Shown one piece after another: positions 29,843 to 41,603 of a stretch of 64,000 nt of DNA (its first letter is position 1; every line of letters begins with the position of its first letter). The stretch covers positions 1,076,976-1,140,975 of the forward strand of contig NAJO01000011.1 of the NCBI GenBank assembly GCA_002077065.1, read 5' to 3'. The notes below the pieces were generated by a model, which was not told the DNA's origin, did no database searches, and saw only the letters and a list, made by a program, of their open reading frames with translations. The DNA is from Cryoendolithus antarcticus (Eukaryota; Ascomycota; Dothideomycetes; Cladosporiales; Cladosporiaceae). A program made the translations under genes and the position numbers.

Positions 29843-31345
29843 ATGACAGCGCCACTCAACCTCGAGAACGTCCAAGGCGACATCCTCCTCGGAGGTCTCC
29901 CCAAGAAGAACGAGACGTTCTTCCTCTTCCACATCGACGATGCTCACGTCAAGCAGTTCTGCCAGAGCTTGAAGCAAGTCGCGAATGAGATCAGTCATAG
30001 CTCTCACACAGCTTCTGCTCGCCATGCGATCGCGAAGAATGACTCTCCTGGGCTTGTGGACCTTGCTGGCGCTAACATCGCGTTGAGCATGGCCGGGCTG
30101 AAGAAGGCGAGTCTTCCATGAGAGTGCTGAGGGAGTGAACCTGACAGTCGCAGATGGCACCAGCCTTGAAGTCGCTAAATCTCAATATCAAAGATAGAGA
30201 GCCGCTGTTCGTGAACGGTATGAAAGCTGGTGCTGCAGGGGACTCGCAATCCCTTGGCGACCCTCTTGCGCCAGGTAGTACCAATCAGCCTGCCTGGGAA
30301 TCTGGCTTCACTTCCTCGACCACCATCGATGGCATCCTCCTCGTCGCTGGCTCCAGCGCCGATCAAGTCGCCCAGAAGATGGCCAAAGTCAAGAGTCTCT
30401 TCGGCCAAGGCACCGTGACCGAAGTCCTCTCCATCTCTGGCGTCGTCCGCCCAGGCGTCCAAGCCGGCCACGAGCACTTCGGCTTCGACGACGGCGTTTC
30501 CCAGCCCGGCATCGCTGGCGTAGACGATAACGTACCCCCTGGCCAAGACACCATCAACCCTGGCGTCATCCTCTGCAACAGGCAAGGCAGCCAGCAGCAG
30601 CAGCCTGACTGGATGACCGATGGAAGTTTCATGTGCTTTCGTAAGCTCAAGCAGGATGTGCCAGGTTGGAACAAGTTCCTCGTCGACGCTTCGAATAAGC
30701 TTGGTACTTGGTCTGATCAGCTTGGTGCACGCTTGGTCGGTCGCTGGAAGAGCGGATGTCCCGTTGCCCTGTCGCCGGATTTTGACAACACAAACATCGC
30801 CGCCGACCCCAACCAGATCAACAACTTTGACTTCGATCAAGGCAGCAACTTCAAATGCCCACTTGGCGCGCACATTCGCAAGACGAATCCGCGATCTGAT
30901 CTCGGGCCACGGGGTGCGAATAGCTTCGTCAGCACCACTCGCATCCTCCGCCGCGGTATCCCGTACGGCAAAGAGCTGTCCGAGGACCCGAATGGCGAGC
31001 GTGGTCTGTTGTTCGTCTGCTACCAAAGCTCCATCAGTGCTGGCTTTGCGTTCTTACAGCGCACCTGGGCCAACAACGCGGACTTTCCGCAGTCTGGTGT
31101 CGGGCTGGACGCTATCCTGGGACAGACGAGCAGTATTGGCGACATCAATATGTGAGTCGTTACCGCTGCTGAAGATTGATGAGTGATACTGACTTCTGTG
31201 ACTCAGGACTGGTCTCTTCCCGCAAGATCCGTCTCGACCACTAGCCATGGCAGGTATCAATCCATTCGTCGTTCCCAAGGGCGGCGAGTACCTGTTTTCG
31301 CCGTCTATGTCGGCTCTGACGGGCGTGCTGTCGGACGTGAAGTAG
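29843..31345 (+). CDS. DyP-type heme peroxidase
   Basis: Heme peroxidase that oxidises dyes and phenolics with H2O2. Exons 29843-30106, 30154-31151 and 31207-31345; 466 residues. Seen: N-terminal LNLENVQGDILLGGLPKKNE typical of fungal DyPs; the GxxDG motif as GFDDG at 198-202 with catalytic Asp 201; the proximal heme His 328 in CPLGAHIRKTNPR; and C-terminal LFPQDPSRPLAMAGINPFVVPKGGEY. No signal peptide, so intracellular or exported by another route. Odd: the first intron (30107-30153, 47 nt) seems to start with GC (GCGAGT), because no GT donor keeps the frame and the family sequence. The second (31152-31206) has a normal GTGAGT. Convergent with TSC13. Confidence 0.9.
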
Positions 31346-31837
31346 TACTGCAAGCTCGAAGTCGTTTTGTGAGAGTATGAGGTAGTAAGATACTTTGAAG
31401 CGAGGTTCAAGTGCCTTCAGCATTCTACTCGATCACCCGCTTAGCGTAAATGTTGTTCTGATTATAGTGCATCCGCTCCTCCAAACTTATGATATCCATA
31501 CGCTCACATAAGGACATTTATAGCAGCGCATGGGGTTGCAGTGCCAATACGAGAGAAGCGAGGGTTGTCCGATTGATCTACTTTTGAAGTCAATCTCTCA
31601 AGCTTGCGCTGGTGTAGCCAGCCGATGCCACGACCAAACTTGTATGAGCACAGGCAGCGCTGCGCGTATCCGGAGACGCTGAGGTGGCTGTGTGTGATGA
31701 GCAAGGACCAGTTTCAAATGGCCACTATCTGGCGCGTACTTCACGCAACCGCAGTGGGGCGGAACTGAGCGTTTCGAAGGCCAGTAGACCCGCCTTCGTG
31801 TACTGTACAACATTTTCCGTATAGTCGATTCTGTCCT
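31346..31837. other. Convergent intergenic region, about 490 bp
   Basis: Between the 3' ends of the DyP gene and TSC13. No gene seen. Confidence 0.45.
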
Positions 31838-32896
31838 CTACCAGACACCAGGTATCATAGCATACTTCTTCTTCTGATACTTTCCCGCGCCCTCCTTCCT
31901 GTACCTTCTCTCCTTCTTCTTCGCCCAAACGCCCATCTGCCCCACCGCCAACGCAACAAACACCGCTGTCCCCCAATTCCTATTCACCAGCAAGATTCCT
32001 GCCCACGCCAGTGACTCGAACATGTAATTCGGGCACGTCACCAGATTGAAGCCCAAGCCTTGCGGAATCCCACGCTCCGTCCCGCCAGCGGATCTCAGTG
32101 ATCGGAGAACGAGATGTGCGTTCAGATTCGCCAGCTCGCCGACAACGTACATCGCCAGCCCCACGTACGTAATCGCAGGATTACCATTCGACGCCGTGAG
32201 CGAGGTGGGTGAGTACGAACTCCACGCTATCAGCAAGCCAGAAACGAGCCAGTAATGTGCGCTGTTCTTGAAGATATTCGTCATTGGCATTGTCGCGTTG
32301 CTGAAGCGGTGTACGAAGAGGGTTTCGAGCTCGCGCTTCGCAAAGTGGAGAATGATCATCCAGAAGGAGAGGGTTTGGAGGGTCGATGGGGCGGCGGCGG
32401 TGGTGGAGAGCAGGGTTTTCGAGAGCGCTGAGCGGCCGTAGATTTGGGGGCGGAGGTAGTAGAAGAGGGGGTGTATTAGGAGGGGGCCGAGGTATTCGAT
32501 TAAGAAGACGGTCTGCCAGGCTATCTGGGGGCCTGTGGGAATGATGTGAGTACTGCGATGAGTCGTTGCGTAGGTCTTCGCTGAGACTCACCAAGATCCT
32601 TGACTTGCACGATGTCTCCATCTTGCAGGCCAACACTGGCTACCGTTGTGGTCTTGTCATTGGGCACAAGCGAGCCATCGTTCTTAGTGATCCGTAGGCG
32701 ATGTATGGAAAAGTCCGACTCGGCCGCTATGCGGTGGTAGAGGTCGCTCGTGCTGCCTTGAATATAGAGCTTGGCCTCGGTTGGGAGCTTGCGGATGGGT
32801 TTGCCTGCGTTGTTGATTAGTACATGAAGCGAGTTAGAGATGTGAGCATGTGATACCTCTTGACTGCACCTTCAAGGTCACTGGCTTGGTCGCCAT
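31838..32896 (-). CDS. TSC13: Very-long-chain trans-2-enoyl-CoA reductase Tsc13
   Basis: ER enzyme for the last reduction in each very-long-chain fatty acid elongation cycle. Exons 32857-32896, 32592-32804 and 31838-32532; introns 52 and 59 nt; 315 residues. Seen: an N-terminal ubiquitin-like region (MATKPVTLKVQSRGKPIRKL ... ASVGLQDGDIVQVKDLG), then IEYLGPLLIHPLFYY with the first membrane segment. HFAKRELETLFVHRFSNATMP is a hallmark, followed by several hydrophobic helices and the C-terminal steroid-reductase-like block GLGFNLVTCPNYMFESLAW. It ends in a basic tail (KKKYAMIPGVW) with a Lys-rich ER-retention character. Essential in yeast. Confidence 0.95.
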
Positions 32897-34093
32897 GCTG
32901 GACAGATGTTCTGTACAGGAAGACTGAGATCAGCGTGTGCGGATGCTACTGTGTTGGAGGCATTGAAACTACGGCACACCAGACGTAGTTTTGAGCATAC
33001 CGAGACGAGGTCACTCATGGAGTTATGGCCTACATTTGCCTCTCCCAGGACCGCGAGTCTGGAAGAGCTTATATAGAGGAACATTAAAGGCTTCGATCAC
33101 ATCCTACCTCTTCTATGTCCTCGATGCAGCCGACGCAGCTTATCAATGTACTCTGTGGGCTTGGAGGCTGACATTTTTCTATGCACCGCACAACATTGTG
33201 CACGTTTGCACTAATTTCCCCTCCAAAGTGCCTCAGGCTGGCAGAAAGCAGCAGGTTCGCAGCTGAGGTTCTGTATTCACCAATGAGCGCTTGCTGCAAT
33301 CTACTCACGCAAGCCGATATTGCCTCGTAGCTATGGGTGGACGGCCGGAAAGTAGTTCATTCGCTCGCTGCAGAAGCATGGCGTAGGCTCGAGGTTCGGC
33401 ACGCACGCCTCGGCAGGGGAAGGGGAGGGAACAAGTGGGGCTCCCCACCTCTGAGCCGCAGCAGTTCGGTCCTCGCAGCATCATGGAACGATACTCGCGT
33501 ATAGAGCATCAAGAGGCAGACCATGCCGGTATCATATGAGCTCAATCGAGCTACATGTGCATCATTTCGACCAGTCACGATGGCCACCGGTCAAAGTCAA
33601 GCAGCGGCACAGTCTGACCGGCAGCTCCGCCGCTACCTTATGCATCCTTTACCGCCTGGCTTGCATGGCCCCCCCTTGAGCCTCAGCTGAGGCTGGCGCG
33701 AGGCCAGATCGAGCTGCCTTCGGCCTGGCTGTGCATATGAGCCTATGAGGATATGAGCTGTGGTCATCTTTTGTTTCTTACCACTTCTGTATCTCTTACC
33801 ACATTCCTATCGTACTTTGATTGCAGCGTTCATTGCGCTGGTCTTGTCACTTGATATCCGGGCCCATACTTACATCAGCGTCTTAGGTCTTATCGTTGAA
33901 AACAGTACGTGCATTCATTCTTTCCTTATTCTCAGGTCCATGTAGTCGGAAGGGACGCCATAGGATGCGATTGACTTGACCGCGACCATTTCCCCGCCAC
34001 GCGACAGCCCAATGCACATCATTGTAACGTGGACGCATCCTGGAGCGATATGTCAATTTCGATCAATGACAAGGCCTCCGAGTATGCACAATC
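32897..34093. other. Divergent intergenic region, about 1.2 kb
   Basis: Shared upstream region of TSC13 (minus) and the Ppo gene (plus). Contains a perfect 16-bp palindrome at 33679-33694. Several short frames, none convincing. Confidence 0.5.
33679..33694. repeat. Perfect 16-bp palindrome
   Basis: AGCCTCAGCTGAGGCT, no spacer, about 800 bp upstream of the Ppo ATG and 415 bp upstream of the next ATG frame. Could be a dimeric factor site; could be chance. Confidence 0.6.
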
Positions 34094-34407
34094 ATGAGCC
34101 ATGCGATCCACCATGCTTTGCGCAATGCACCCGTCAACAAGCCATATGCTCCCTGGATCCATCATCTACAGGACAAATGGCTCAGCACTCGGCCGTTCCA
34201 GGACGAGGTCAAGCCTACATCTCTGCTCCAGCTCGAAGTCGAGGCAGGAGATGAGGCGCCACCGATCCGAGTCGCTGGTCAGGAGCTCATTGTCAAAGAA
34301 ACGATTCTGGAGACAAAACCTGGCCCGGGCCCGACCGAGCCAGTGGCGCTCGCACAGCAGCGGAAACCATATAATGACACGTCGAAGATGGCCGAGACTC
34401 GCAGAGT
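34094..34407 (+). other. Candidate upstream coding exon of the Ppo gene
   Basis: An ATG-started frame of about 105 codons (start MSHAIHHALRNAPVNKPYAP) lies directly before the Ppo ATG. A possible donor at 34408 (GTAGTC) and acceptor at 34464 (CAATAG, branch-like CACTGAC before it) would join it in frame across a 57-nt intron, making a 1251-residue protein. The donor is weak and I recognise no homology in this segment. The Ppo frame from 34472 already has family length. It may be an N-terminal extension, an upstream open frame, or chance. Confidence 0.35.
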
Positions 34408-34471
34408 GTAGTCTAGCAGATGCGTTGACATTCACTCATCAGTACACTGACATTCGTGCAATAGCCCAATC

Positions 34472-37400
34472 ATGGACAATATTCCTGCCTGGTCGCAGAG
34501 CAATGGGTCTAGCTCGAACTCCAACGATGACGGCCCTCCGGAGCCCGAGATCACGCTCTTCGAGGAGCTCAAAGCCAAAATCAGCGGATCACTGGAGGAC
34601 CTGAAGACTCTGCTGAAGGCAATGAAAGCACCACTTCCAACCGAGACTGGTGATGGGTCAGTGCTGGATGAGCAGGCGCATATTGACTCACTTGCCGACA
34701 AGTTTGCCAACGTATGCAAAGACCTGGTCAGTGAAGGTTTCACACTTCCCAAATTGCTGGAAGCAGGAGCCGCAATGGCGGATGGCAAAATGGTAAACGA
34801 CAAGAAGTACTACATGGAGGCGCTAGTCGAGGCCGCTGCAAAGCTCCCAGATGATTTCACTGGCGGGAAGATCACTGATCAGTTCGTCACCACACTTTGG
34901 AATGATCTGGCCCATCCGCCACAGACGCTGTTGGGCGATGAGTACCAGTTCCGCCAGCCCGACGGAAGCAAGAACTCCTATCAGAACCCTCAGATTGGCG
35001 CTGCTGGTATGCCCTATGCTCGCACTGTGGCGCCGAAGACACTACAGTCTGGCACGTTACCCGACCCTGGTGTTTTGTTTGACACTCTGATGGCTCGGAA
35101 GGAGACTCAGGAGCATCCTAACCGCATTTCCAGCATGCTTTTCTACCTCGCATCAATTATCATCCACGACGTGTTCCGCACCGACCACAAGGACTACCGC
35201 AAATCTGACACTTCGTCATACCTCGACCTCGCGCCTCTGTACGGTAGCAAGTGGGAAGATCAGAAACGCATGCGAACGTTCAAGGATGGAAAGATCATAC
35301 CAGACTGCTTTTCTGAGACCCGACTTCTTTCGTTTCCTCCAGGCGTGGGCTGCATTTTGATCATGTTCAACCGCTACCACAACTATGTTGTCGAGCAGCT
35401 CGCTTCCATCAATGAGGGCGGTCGATTTACCCCGAGTGACAAGACCGTCCCACGATATGGCGAGACACTCAACAAGATAGAGGACGACTTGTTCCAGACA
35501 GCTCGCTTGATCGTATGCGGTCTATACGTCAACATGATTCTGATCGACTACGTGCGCACGATCCTCAACCTCAATCGCACGGACTCGAACTGGCAGCTCA
35601 ATCCTCGCAAGGACATACCTGGCGTCGCTCAAGGCACTGGCAATCAAGTCTCTGCCGAGTTCAATCTCGTCTATCGCTGGCACGCATCTGTCAGTGCTCG
35701 AGACGAGAAGTGGACCGAGGAGCTGTCCGCCCAGATGTGGGCCGGCACAGGTAAGAACATGAACGAAGTACCACAGTACGAGATCATCAAGAAGCTTGGC
35801 GGCATCGAAGCTACAAATCAGGCACTTGAGCCAAACCAGCGGCAGTTCCCTGCACTTGACTCGGAGAAGTTTGAACGCATCAGCGAGGGTCCATACAAGG
35901 GCTACTTCAAGGACGACGACATTGCCGCCATCCTCACTGGCAGTATCGAGGACTGTGCGAACGCTATGGGCCCGCAGCAGATCCCTATAGTGCTTCGCGC
36001 AGTCGAGATTCTGGGCATCCAGCAGGCGCGGACATGGCAGCTTGCAACGTTGAATGAGTTCCGCAAGCATTTCAAGCTTGAGCCGCATAAGACATTCAGC
36101 GATATTACTAAGAACGTGGAAGTGGCAGAGGCACTCAAGCATCTTTACGATACGCCTGATAATGTCGAGCTGTATCCTGGGCTGGTCGTCGAGGATGCCA
36201 AGATCCCGAAGAAACCCGGATCGGGACTCTGCCCTTCGTTCACTACGTCGAGAGGTGTCCTGTCTGATGCTGTTGCGCTCGTGAGGGGTGATCGCTTCTA
36301 CACCACCAGCTATACGCCTGCGTCACTCACCAACTGGGGCTATAAGGAAGCTTCTTCCGATCTGGCGATCGACAACGGCTGCGTGTGTTACAAGCTCTTT
36401 ATGCGAACACTGCCAAACAACTACGACCCATCTTCGGTCTATGTGCATTACCCGATGACTATCCCCAGTGAGACGCGCATCATACTCCAGGGTCTGGAAA
36501 AAGACCATAAGTACAACTTCGACAAGCCAGCCCCCATCAAACCACCAGTCCTCATCTTCTCCTACGAGACCGCAACGAAAGTAATGGAGAACCAAGAGCT
36601 CTTCAAAGTCACCTGGGGCAAAGCAATCGAGTTCCTGATGGGCACCAAGGGCAAAGACTTCATGCTCGCCGGCGACGACACCGCCAACGCCGACTCGCGG
36701 AAACTCATGGAGAAAGCGCTCTATCGGGGCGGTTCATCTAGGGGCATCCCCGCAGGCAACGAGAAGTGGTTGACAGCTGTGAAGACTTACTACGAAAACA
36801 TCACCACCGAGCTCTTGAAGCAACACTCTTACAAACTCGGCAAGCTGAACCAAGTCGACATCATCCGCGACGTCGGCAATATGGCTCACGTGCACTTCTC
36901 GGCGGATCTCTTCGGCCTGCCGCTCAAGACCGAGAAGTTCCCGCACGGCATCTTCACGGAGAAGCAGCTGTATCTCGTTATGGCCGCGGTTTTTATCTGC
37001 GTTTTCTTCGACGTCGATCCGGCGAAGTCGTTCCCGTTGCGGCAGTCGGCTTACGAAGCCACGCAGAAGCTTGGGCAAGTCCTCGAGCTCGAAGTCGGCG
37101 CCATCGCGAAGGGAGGTGCTCTAGCAGAGAGAATCATCTCCCGCGTTCATCCGAGCGAAAGCCCAGCGCTGAAGGACTACGGCGCGCATATGATCGCGCA
37201 GCTGCTGAAGACCGATTCGGACGTCAAGAGCCTAGTCTGGGGCAACATCATCGGAACCTGCGGCGGGATGGTCGCAAACCAAGGCCAGCTCTTCGGCCAA
37301 GCGCTCGACTACCTCTTCACCGAAGGCGCGGAGCACATCCCTGCCGTCGCCGACCTAGCGAAGCAGGATACCCCCGAGGCCTTCGAGAAGCTAATGCACT

Positions 37401-37964
37401 ACTTCATGGAGTTCTCCCGCTTGAACGGCGAAACGGGCGTGTTCCGCTACGTCACCCAGTCGACTAGTCTTACTGACAACGGCATCAAGTATGACCTTAA
37501 GCCGGGTGACAAGATCATGGTGAACCTGAAATCTGCCTCGCGGGATCCAAAGGTCTTCGGCACCAAAGGGCGCGATCCGAATAAAGTCAACACTGCTCTC
37601 GACACGCCGCTGGACGCTTACATCCATCTTGGCTACGGCCCACATCAGTGTCTCGGGTTGCCCATGGTGAGGGTAGCGTTGACGACTATGCTGAAGACCA
37701 TCTTCAAGGCGTGTCCGAATCTTCGGCCGGCTACTGTGGCGATCGGACGCCAGAGCGTGCCGAGTAGTGTGAAGAAGATTTTGAAGGAATTCCAGCCGGG
37801 AGATTTGGCGAAGATTCCAGAGGGTTGGCATTTCCATGCTTATCTGACGGAGGATTGGGACATGTTCTTCCCGTTTCCTACAAGTGAGTACTGCGCCTGT
37901 CTTTGTGAGTCGTTTGCCATGCTGACGTCTGTGTCCTCCAGGTCTGAAGGTGAATTGGGATTAG
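34472..37964 (+). CDS. Psi-factor-producing oxygenase (Ppo / linoleate diol synthase type)
   Basis: Fusion of a heme dioxygenase and a cytochrome P450 that makes hydroxy-oxylipins from linoleic and oleic acid, signals controlling sporulation in Aspergillus. Exons 34472-37883 and 37942-37964 (58-nt intron, GTGAGT); 1144 residues, ending SLKVNWD. Dioxygenase part: distal-His region LASIIIHDVFRTDH, then DLAPLYGSKWEDQ and YRWHASVSARDEKW, with radical Tyr 401 and proximal heme His 404. P450 part (from about 650): GMVANQGQLFGQ, the ANxxQ motif linked to hydroperoxide isomerisation, and heme-thiolate GYGPHQCLG with Cys present. Both halves therefore look catalytically complete, closer to diol synthases (PpoA type) than to PpoC types that lack the thiolate Cys. 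Convergent with the SSU1-like gene, stops about 150 bp apart. Confidence 0.94.
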
Positions 37965-38112
37965 ATCTCCCGGTGGACGGAACTTTGAATATGGTTGATG
38001 TAGTCGTATATCGCAGTGTGTATGCCACGAGGTATTTCGCTCATCGTGTTCGTTTCTGGCTTTAGTATGTTCACCTCCTGACTGGTGCTGCCGAGACAAG
38101 TAGTCACTTGCG

Positions 38113-39911
38113 TCATGTCGGGGTCCTCTCCAGCTTCTCGGCTTGACCAGGATCGACCGGCTTGCCGTTCTCGTTCTTCTTGATGTTCGCAAGACAAGGT
38201 GCGTGGAAGAGCGCGCCAGTATAGGCGCCCTTGGCTGTACCAGCCGCGATTACGATCCACAGCAGTATTACAGCAGTCCCGAAGATCGTTCCCAGGACTT
38301 TGAAGAACACAGAGGGTAGCTCTTCGCCGATCAGAATGGTGCTGCAGGCATATACGCCTAGAGGAAAGCTGCAGGCGATCAGCCATGGCTACGTAAGTGT
38401 CGTACAGTGTAGGAGAGGACTTACGTGAAGCCCCACCACCCCATGTTGAACGGTACGCCTTGATCCCGGGCTGTCATGTAGAGAGATGCGAGCGCGATGG
38501 AGAACCATAGCAGTCCAAAACCCCACATGATGAGCGCCACGAAGAAGCCGAGTACGTAGGCTACCTGCCCTGCAATGGGATCAAGGTTTGCGGTTCGAGG
38601 GAAAATTTCTCGTGCCATCTTACCCAGATAGAGGATCCTAGGAAGTGTCAGCTTCTGTTGATGTGCTGTGTCCGACGAGTCGCGATCAAAAAGCTCCCTG
38701 ATCTGATAGATCTGAGCCTCTCAAAGCCAGTCAAGTGCCGGTGATGCGTCTATCAACGACCCCGATAGAGCCTATACAGTGGCTGGAATGTCACCGACAG
38801 TCTCAATCCCGGCCGAGACACGTATGACGAGGGTCTCCTTATGGAGGTGCAGCAGCAGCAGAACACTCGCGGCACACTCGGTGTTGGCGAAAATTCCTAG
38901 TCCAATTATGGAGCGGGATTGTGACCATTGAAGAAGCATCGGCAAAGTGGAGCAGACGACGGGCCATAGAAGTGTTGGAAACGGAAGGGCTGTACTTACG
39001 TGTATCCGCCAAAGCCCAGCGGGCCCAACGGCAGAAAGGCGCTCACGATGATCTCCCGTGGAGGCATCTTATGCAGCGCAAGGCGTTGATAGTACATCAC
39101 CAGAACGCTCAGAGCGAGAGGTGTAGCCATGCCCCAGAGTACGTAGCACGTGATAATCACGCCCAGTGCGTGCTCGGTAGACATGATGGATGCGAGCTCA
39201 GCGCCCGTTCCAGCAGCTACGATCGTGGCGGCGATTGGTAGAAGTTGTGCCGCTGTGATACTGTCGAGTGACCTCTGGTAGCTCGCTGACATTCTGTGAT
39301 GGATCAGCTGCTGTCAGACCATTCACAAACCGGACACCGTACAAAAGTATAGCCAAGCTGACGGTGACGGCCACCGCAACGGCACAATCGAGCACCCAAG
39401 CACCGAAAGCGACCCAGACAGCCCACCTCCCCCAAGCAGGCACACAGACAAGAATCCACATCTCAATCAGCGTCGCGAACCCCATCGGCACAGTCCCAAG
39501 AAACAGACTATTCGTCGCATCATGAATCATCACCGTCCAGATCTCCGGCCAGATAGTATACCGCATCCCGCTCACTATGATCGCCACCGAGAACAGCGCA
39601 GCGTTGAGAGCGAAAAAGACGATGCCTAGGTAGTGCAGCCAAGCGGCTTTGAAAGGTATGGTGATGAAGATTAGCGAGACTATGCCGGTGCCCATTGTGA
39701 CGCTGAACCAGGACGGGGAGAAGTTGCGGACGATGCGCCGCCAGCCTTTGTTGTAGCCGAGTGTCGACGCATCGGATCGCGACAGTATTGGATCGAGGCC
39801 TGCTGGATCCTGGTGGCCATCACTGGATGTTGCGTTGATGGGTGCCGTTTCGCTGGTGTTGTTTGATCGGAGACGCTCTACAGCCGGGGCGGTGACGGCT
39901 GGATTTTCCAT
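38113..39911 (-). CDS. Sulfite efflux pump SSU1-like (TDT / SLAC1 family transporter)
   Basis: Plasma-membrane transporter; family members export sulfite (Ssu1) or carry dicarboxylates (Mae1). Exons 39343-39911, 39000-39293, 38425-38637 and 38113-38368; 443 residues. Introns are 49, 362 and 56 nt; all junctions keep frame. Seen: a polar N-terminus, the family signature NFSPSWFSVTMGTGIVSLIF, then about ten hydrophobic helices. SITAAQLLPIAATIVAAGTG is the Ssu1-like LLPIV motif, followed by LGPLGFGGYTILYLGKMARE across the long intron and WWGFTFPLGVYA across the last. A hydrophilic, Lys/Glu-rich tail ends it. The 362-nt intron is far longer than any other here. Sulfite is the best guess for substrate. 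Confidence 0.87.
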
Positions 39912-40452
39912 GGTGGCAGCGTGGCAGCGCGAACCAATGATGTAGCAGATTGATGGAAGAACACAACGATTAGACTACATGTTGGCAATGTGAGTGGGCA
40001 AAGATTGTTCATGAGGTACGGGCCTCTCGTTGAAGTGCGTCAGCGGCTATTGCGGAAAGGGTAATAGATCTAGCCATGCCCGTTGACCAAGCTCTCCTGT
40101 CGGCTTGACAGATACCATTTTCCTCCAACGCTGAAGCCTTTTCGCTGACGTGTAGGTAGGTGCACAATCGTCGCTTTGACAGCGTTCTCATCGAGCGTGA
40201 CCACACTGATGTCGGGCAGCGCGGACACTTTGCATAGCGCCTTGCTTATGTACCGCGAACCCCTCGGAGCATAAGACACGCTCGAATGCCAAGTACTTCG
40301 TGGCACGTTGCCATCCGCGCATCCCTATGATCACTAAGTCTTCGCTGGCGGCATTGATCGTGGCTCGTGGCGGCTTGATGTTGTCAGCTCGTAGGGCCAT
40401 CCGCCACTCGCGAGGAGACTAGCAGAAGCCGTCTCGTCTGATGTAGGCGAGC
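39912..40452. other. Intergenic, about 540 bp
   Basis: Upstream of the SSU1-like gene and downstream of the PRPP synthetase gene, both minus strand. Nothing else seen. Confidence 0.45.
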
Positions 40453-41603
40453 TCAGTCAACAGGCGCATGCTTGAATAGAAACGACACGCTCTCGCCATT
40501 GTGCGTTCTCCGACATGCCTCAGCAAGCTGTTCGAGAAAGTCAGCAAAAGTTTAGTCCTCCATGCCATAAGTACAGACTCACAGTAGGACTAATGTCAAT
40601 CGTCTCAATCCTCCCATTACACGCCCTCTTCTTCTCCTCATGCGGCACAGTATTCGTCACAACCAGCTTCTTCAGTTGACTCCCGTTGATCTTTTTCACC
40701 GCATCTCCACTTAGGATACCATGCGTGACGATCGCTACAGCTTCCTTCGCGCCGTGCTCGAGCACGACATCAGCAGCTTTGCACAGTGTGCCGCAGGTAT
40801 CTGCCATGTCGTCGACAATGATTGCGATCTTGTCCTTGACGTCGCCGACGAGGACCATTCGCGATACCTCGTTGGGGCGCGCTCGCTCTTTGTGAATGAG
40901 TGCGAAACCCAGGTCGAGCGAGTCTGCTATAGATGTTGCTCTGCGACTCGTCAGAAAGTGTTTCAACGCACTACCCACCTTCTCCAACTCACCTCTTCGC
41001 CCCTCCCGCGTCTGGACTAACGATCACACAATCCTTCACCTCCAAATTCTCCCTTATCCACCTCAGCGTACTCGGCTCAGCATACAAGTTATCCACAGGC
41101 ACATTGAAGAACCCCTGAATCTGACTAGCATGCAGATCCATCGTAATGACATGATTGCACCCTGCCGTTTGTAGCATATTCGCCATGAGCTTCGCCGTGA
41201 TAGGAGCTCTACTCTTATCCTTCTTGTCTTGTCGGGCGTAGGGGAAGTTGGGGAGCACGGCTGTGATGCGACGGGCGGAGGCGGTGCGGCAGGCGTTTAT
41301 GAGGATTAGGAGTTCCATTATGTGGTCGTTTATGCTGCTCGATTCGGTGGATTGGATTATGAAGACTACCATCGTATCAGTGCATTGCCCTCCTGTCACC
41401 CTGCCCTTTCACCCTCCCACTGCCAGCCAAGAAGACCTACCATCCTCATCCCTCACACTCTCCCCGATACTGATACTGCTCTCATTATTGCTATACTGCA
41501 CCACCATGATCTTCGCCAGCTCTATGCCCAAGCGATCTGCTACGAGCTTCGCGAGATGACCATGACTATTGCCAGTCAACAGTTTGATGCTGTTGGTGGC
41601 CAT
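40453..41603 (-). CDS. Ribose-phosphate pyrophosphokinase (PRPP synthetase)
   Basis: Makes PRPP from ribose-5-phosphate and ATP for purine, pyrimidine, NAD, His and Trp synthesis. Exons 41441-41603, 40993-41365, 40583-40940 and 40453-40527; introns 75, 52 and 55 nt; 322 residues. Seen: [26 protein letters not shown] start; [27 protein letters not shown]; catalytic-loop region [19 protein letters not shown]/metal site [11 protein letters not shown]; and DAGGAKR with the regulatory flag region. The PRPP-binding loop [10 protein letters not shown] follows, and the C-terminus is [18 protein letters not shown]. No non-homologous insert, so it is of the yeast Prs2/3/4 class rather than Prs1/Prs5. 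Confidence 0.96.

Noticed and set aside
30175..31026. 283-codon frame antisense to the DyP peroxidase
   Set aside because: The DyP frame has all family motifs; the antisense frame has none.
36766..37467. 233-codon Arg-rich frame inside the Ppo gene
   Set aside because: A different-frame shadow in a GC-rich region; composition is typical of an artefact.
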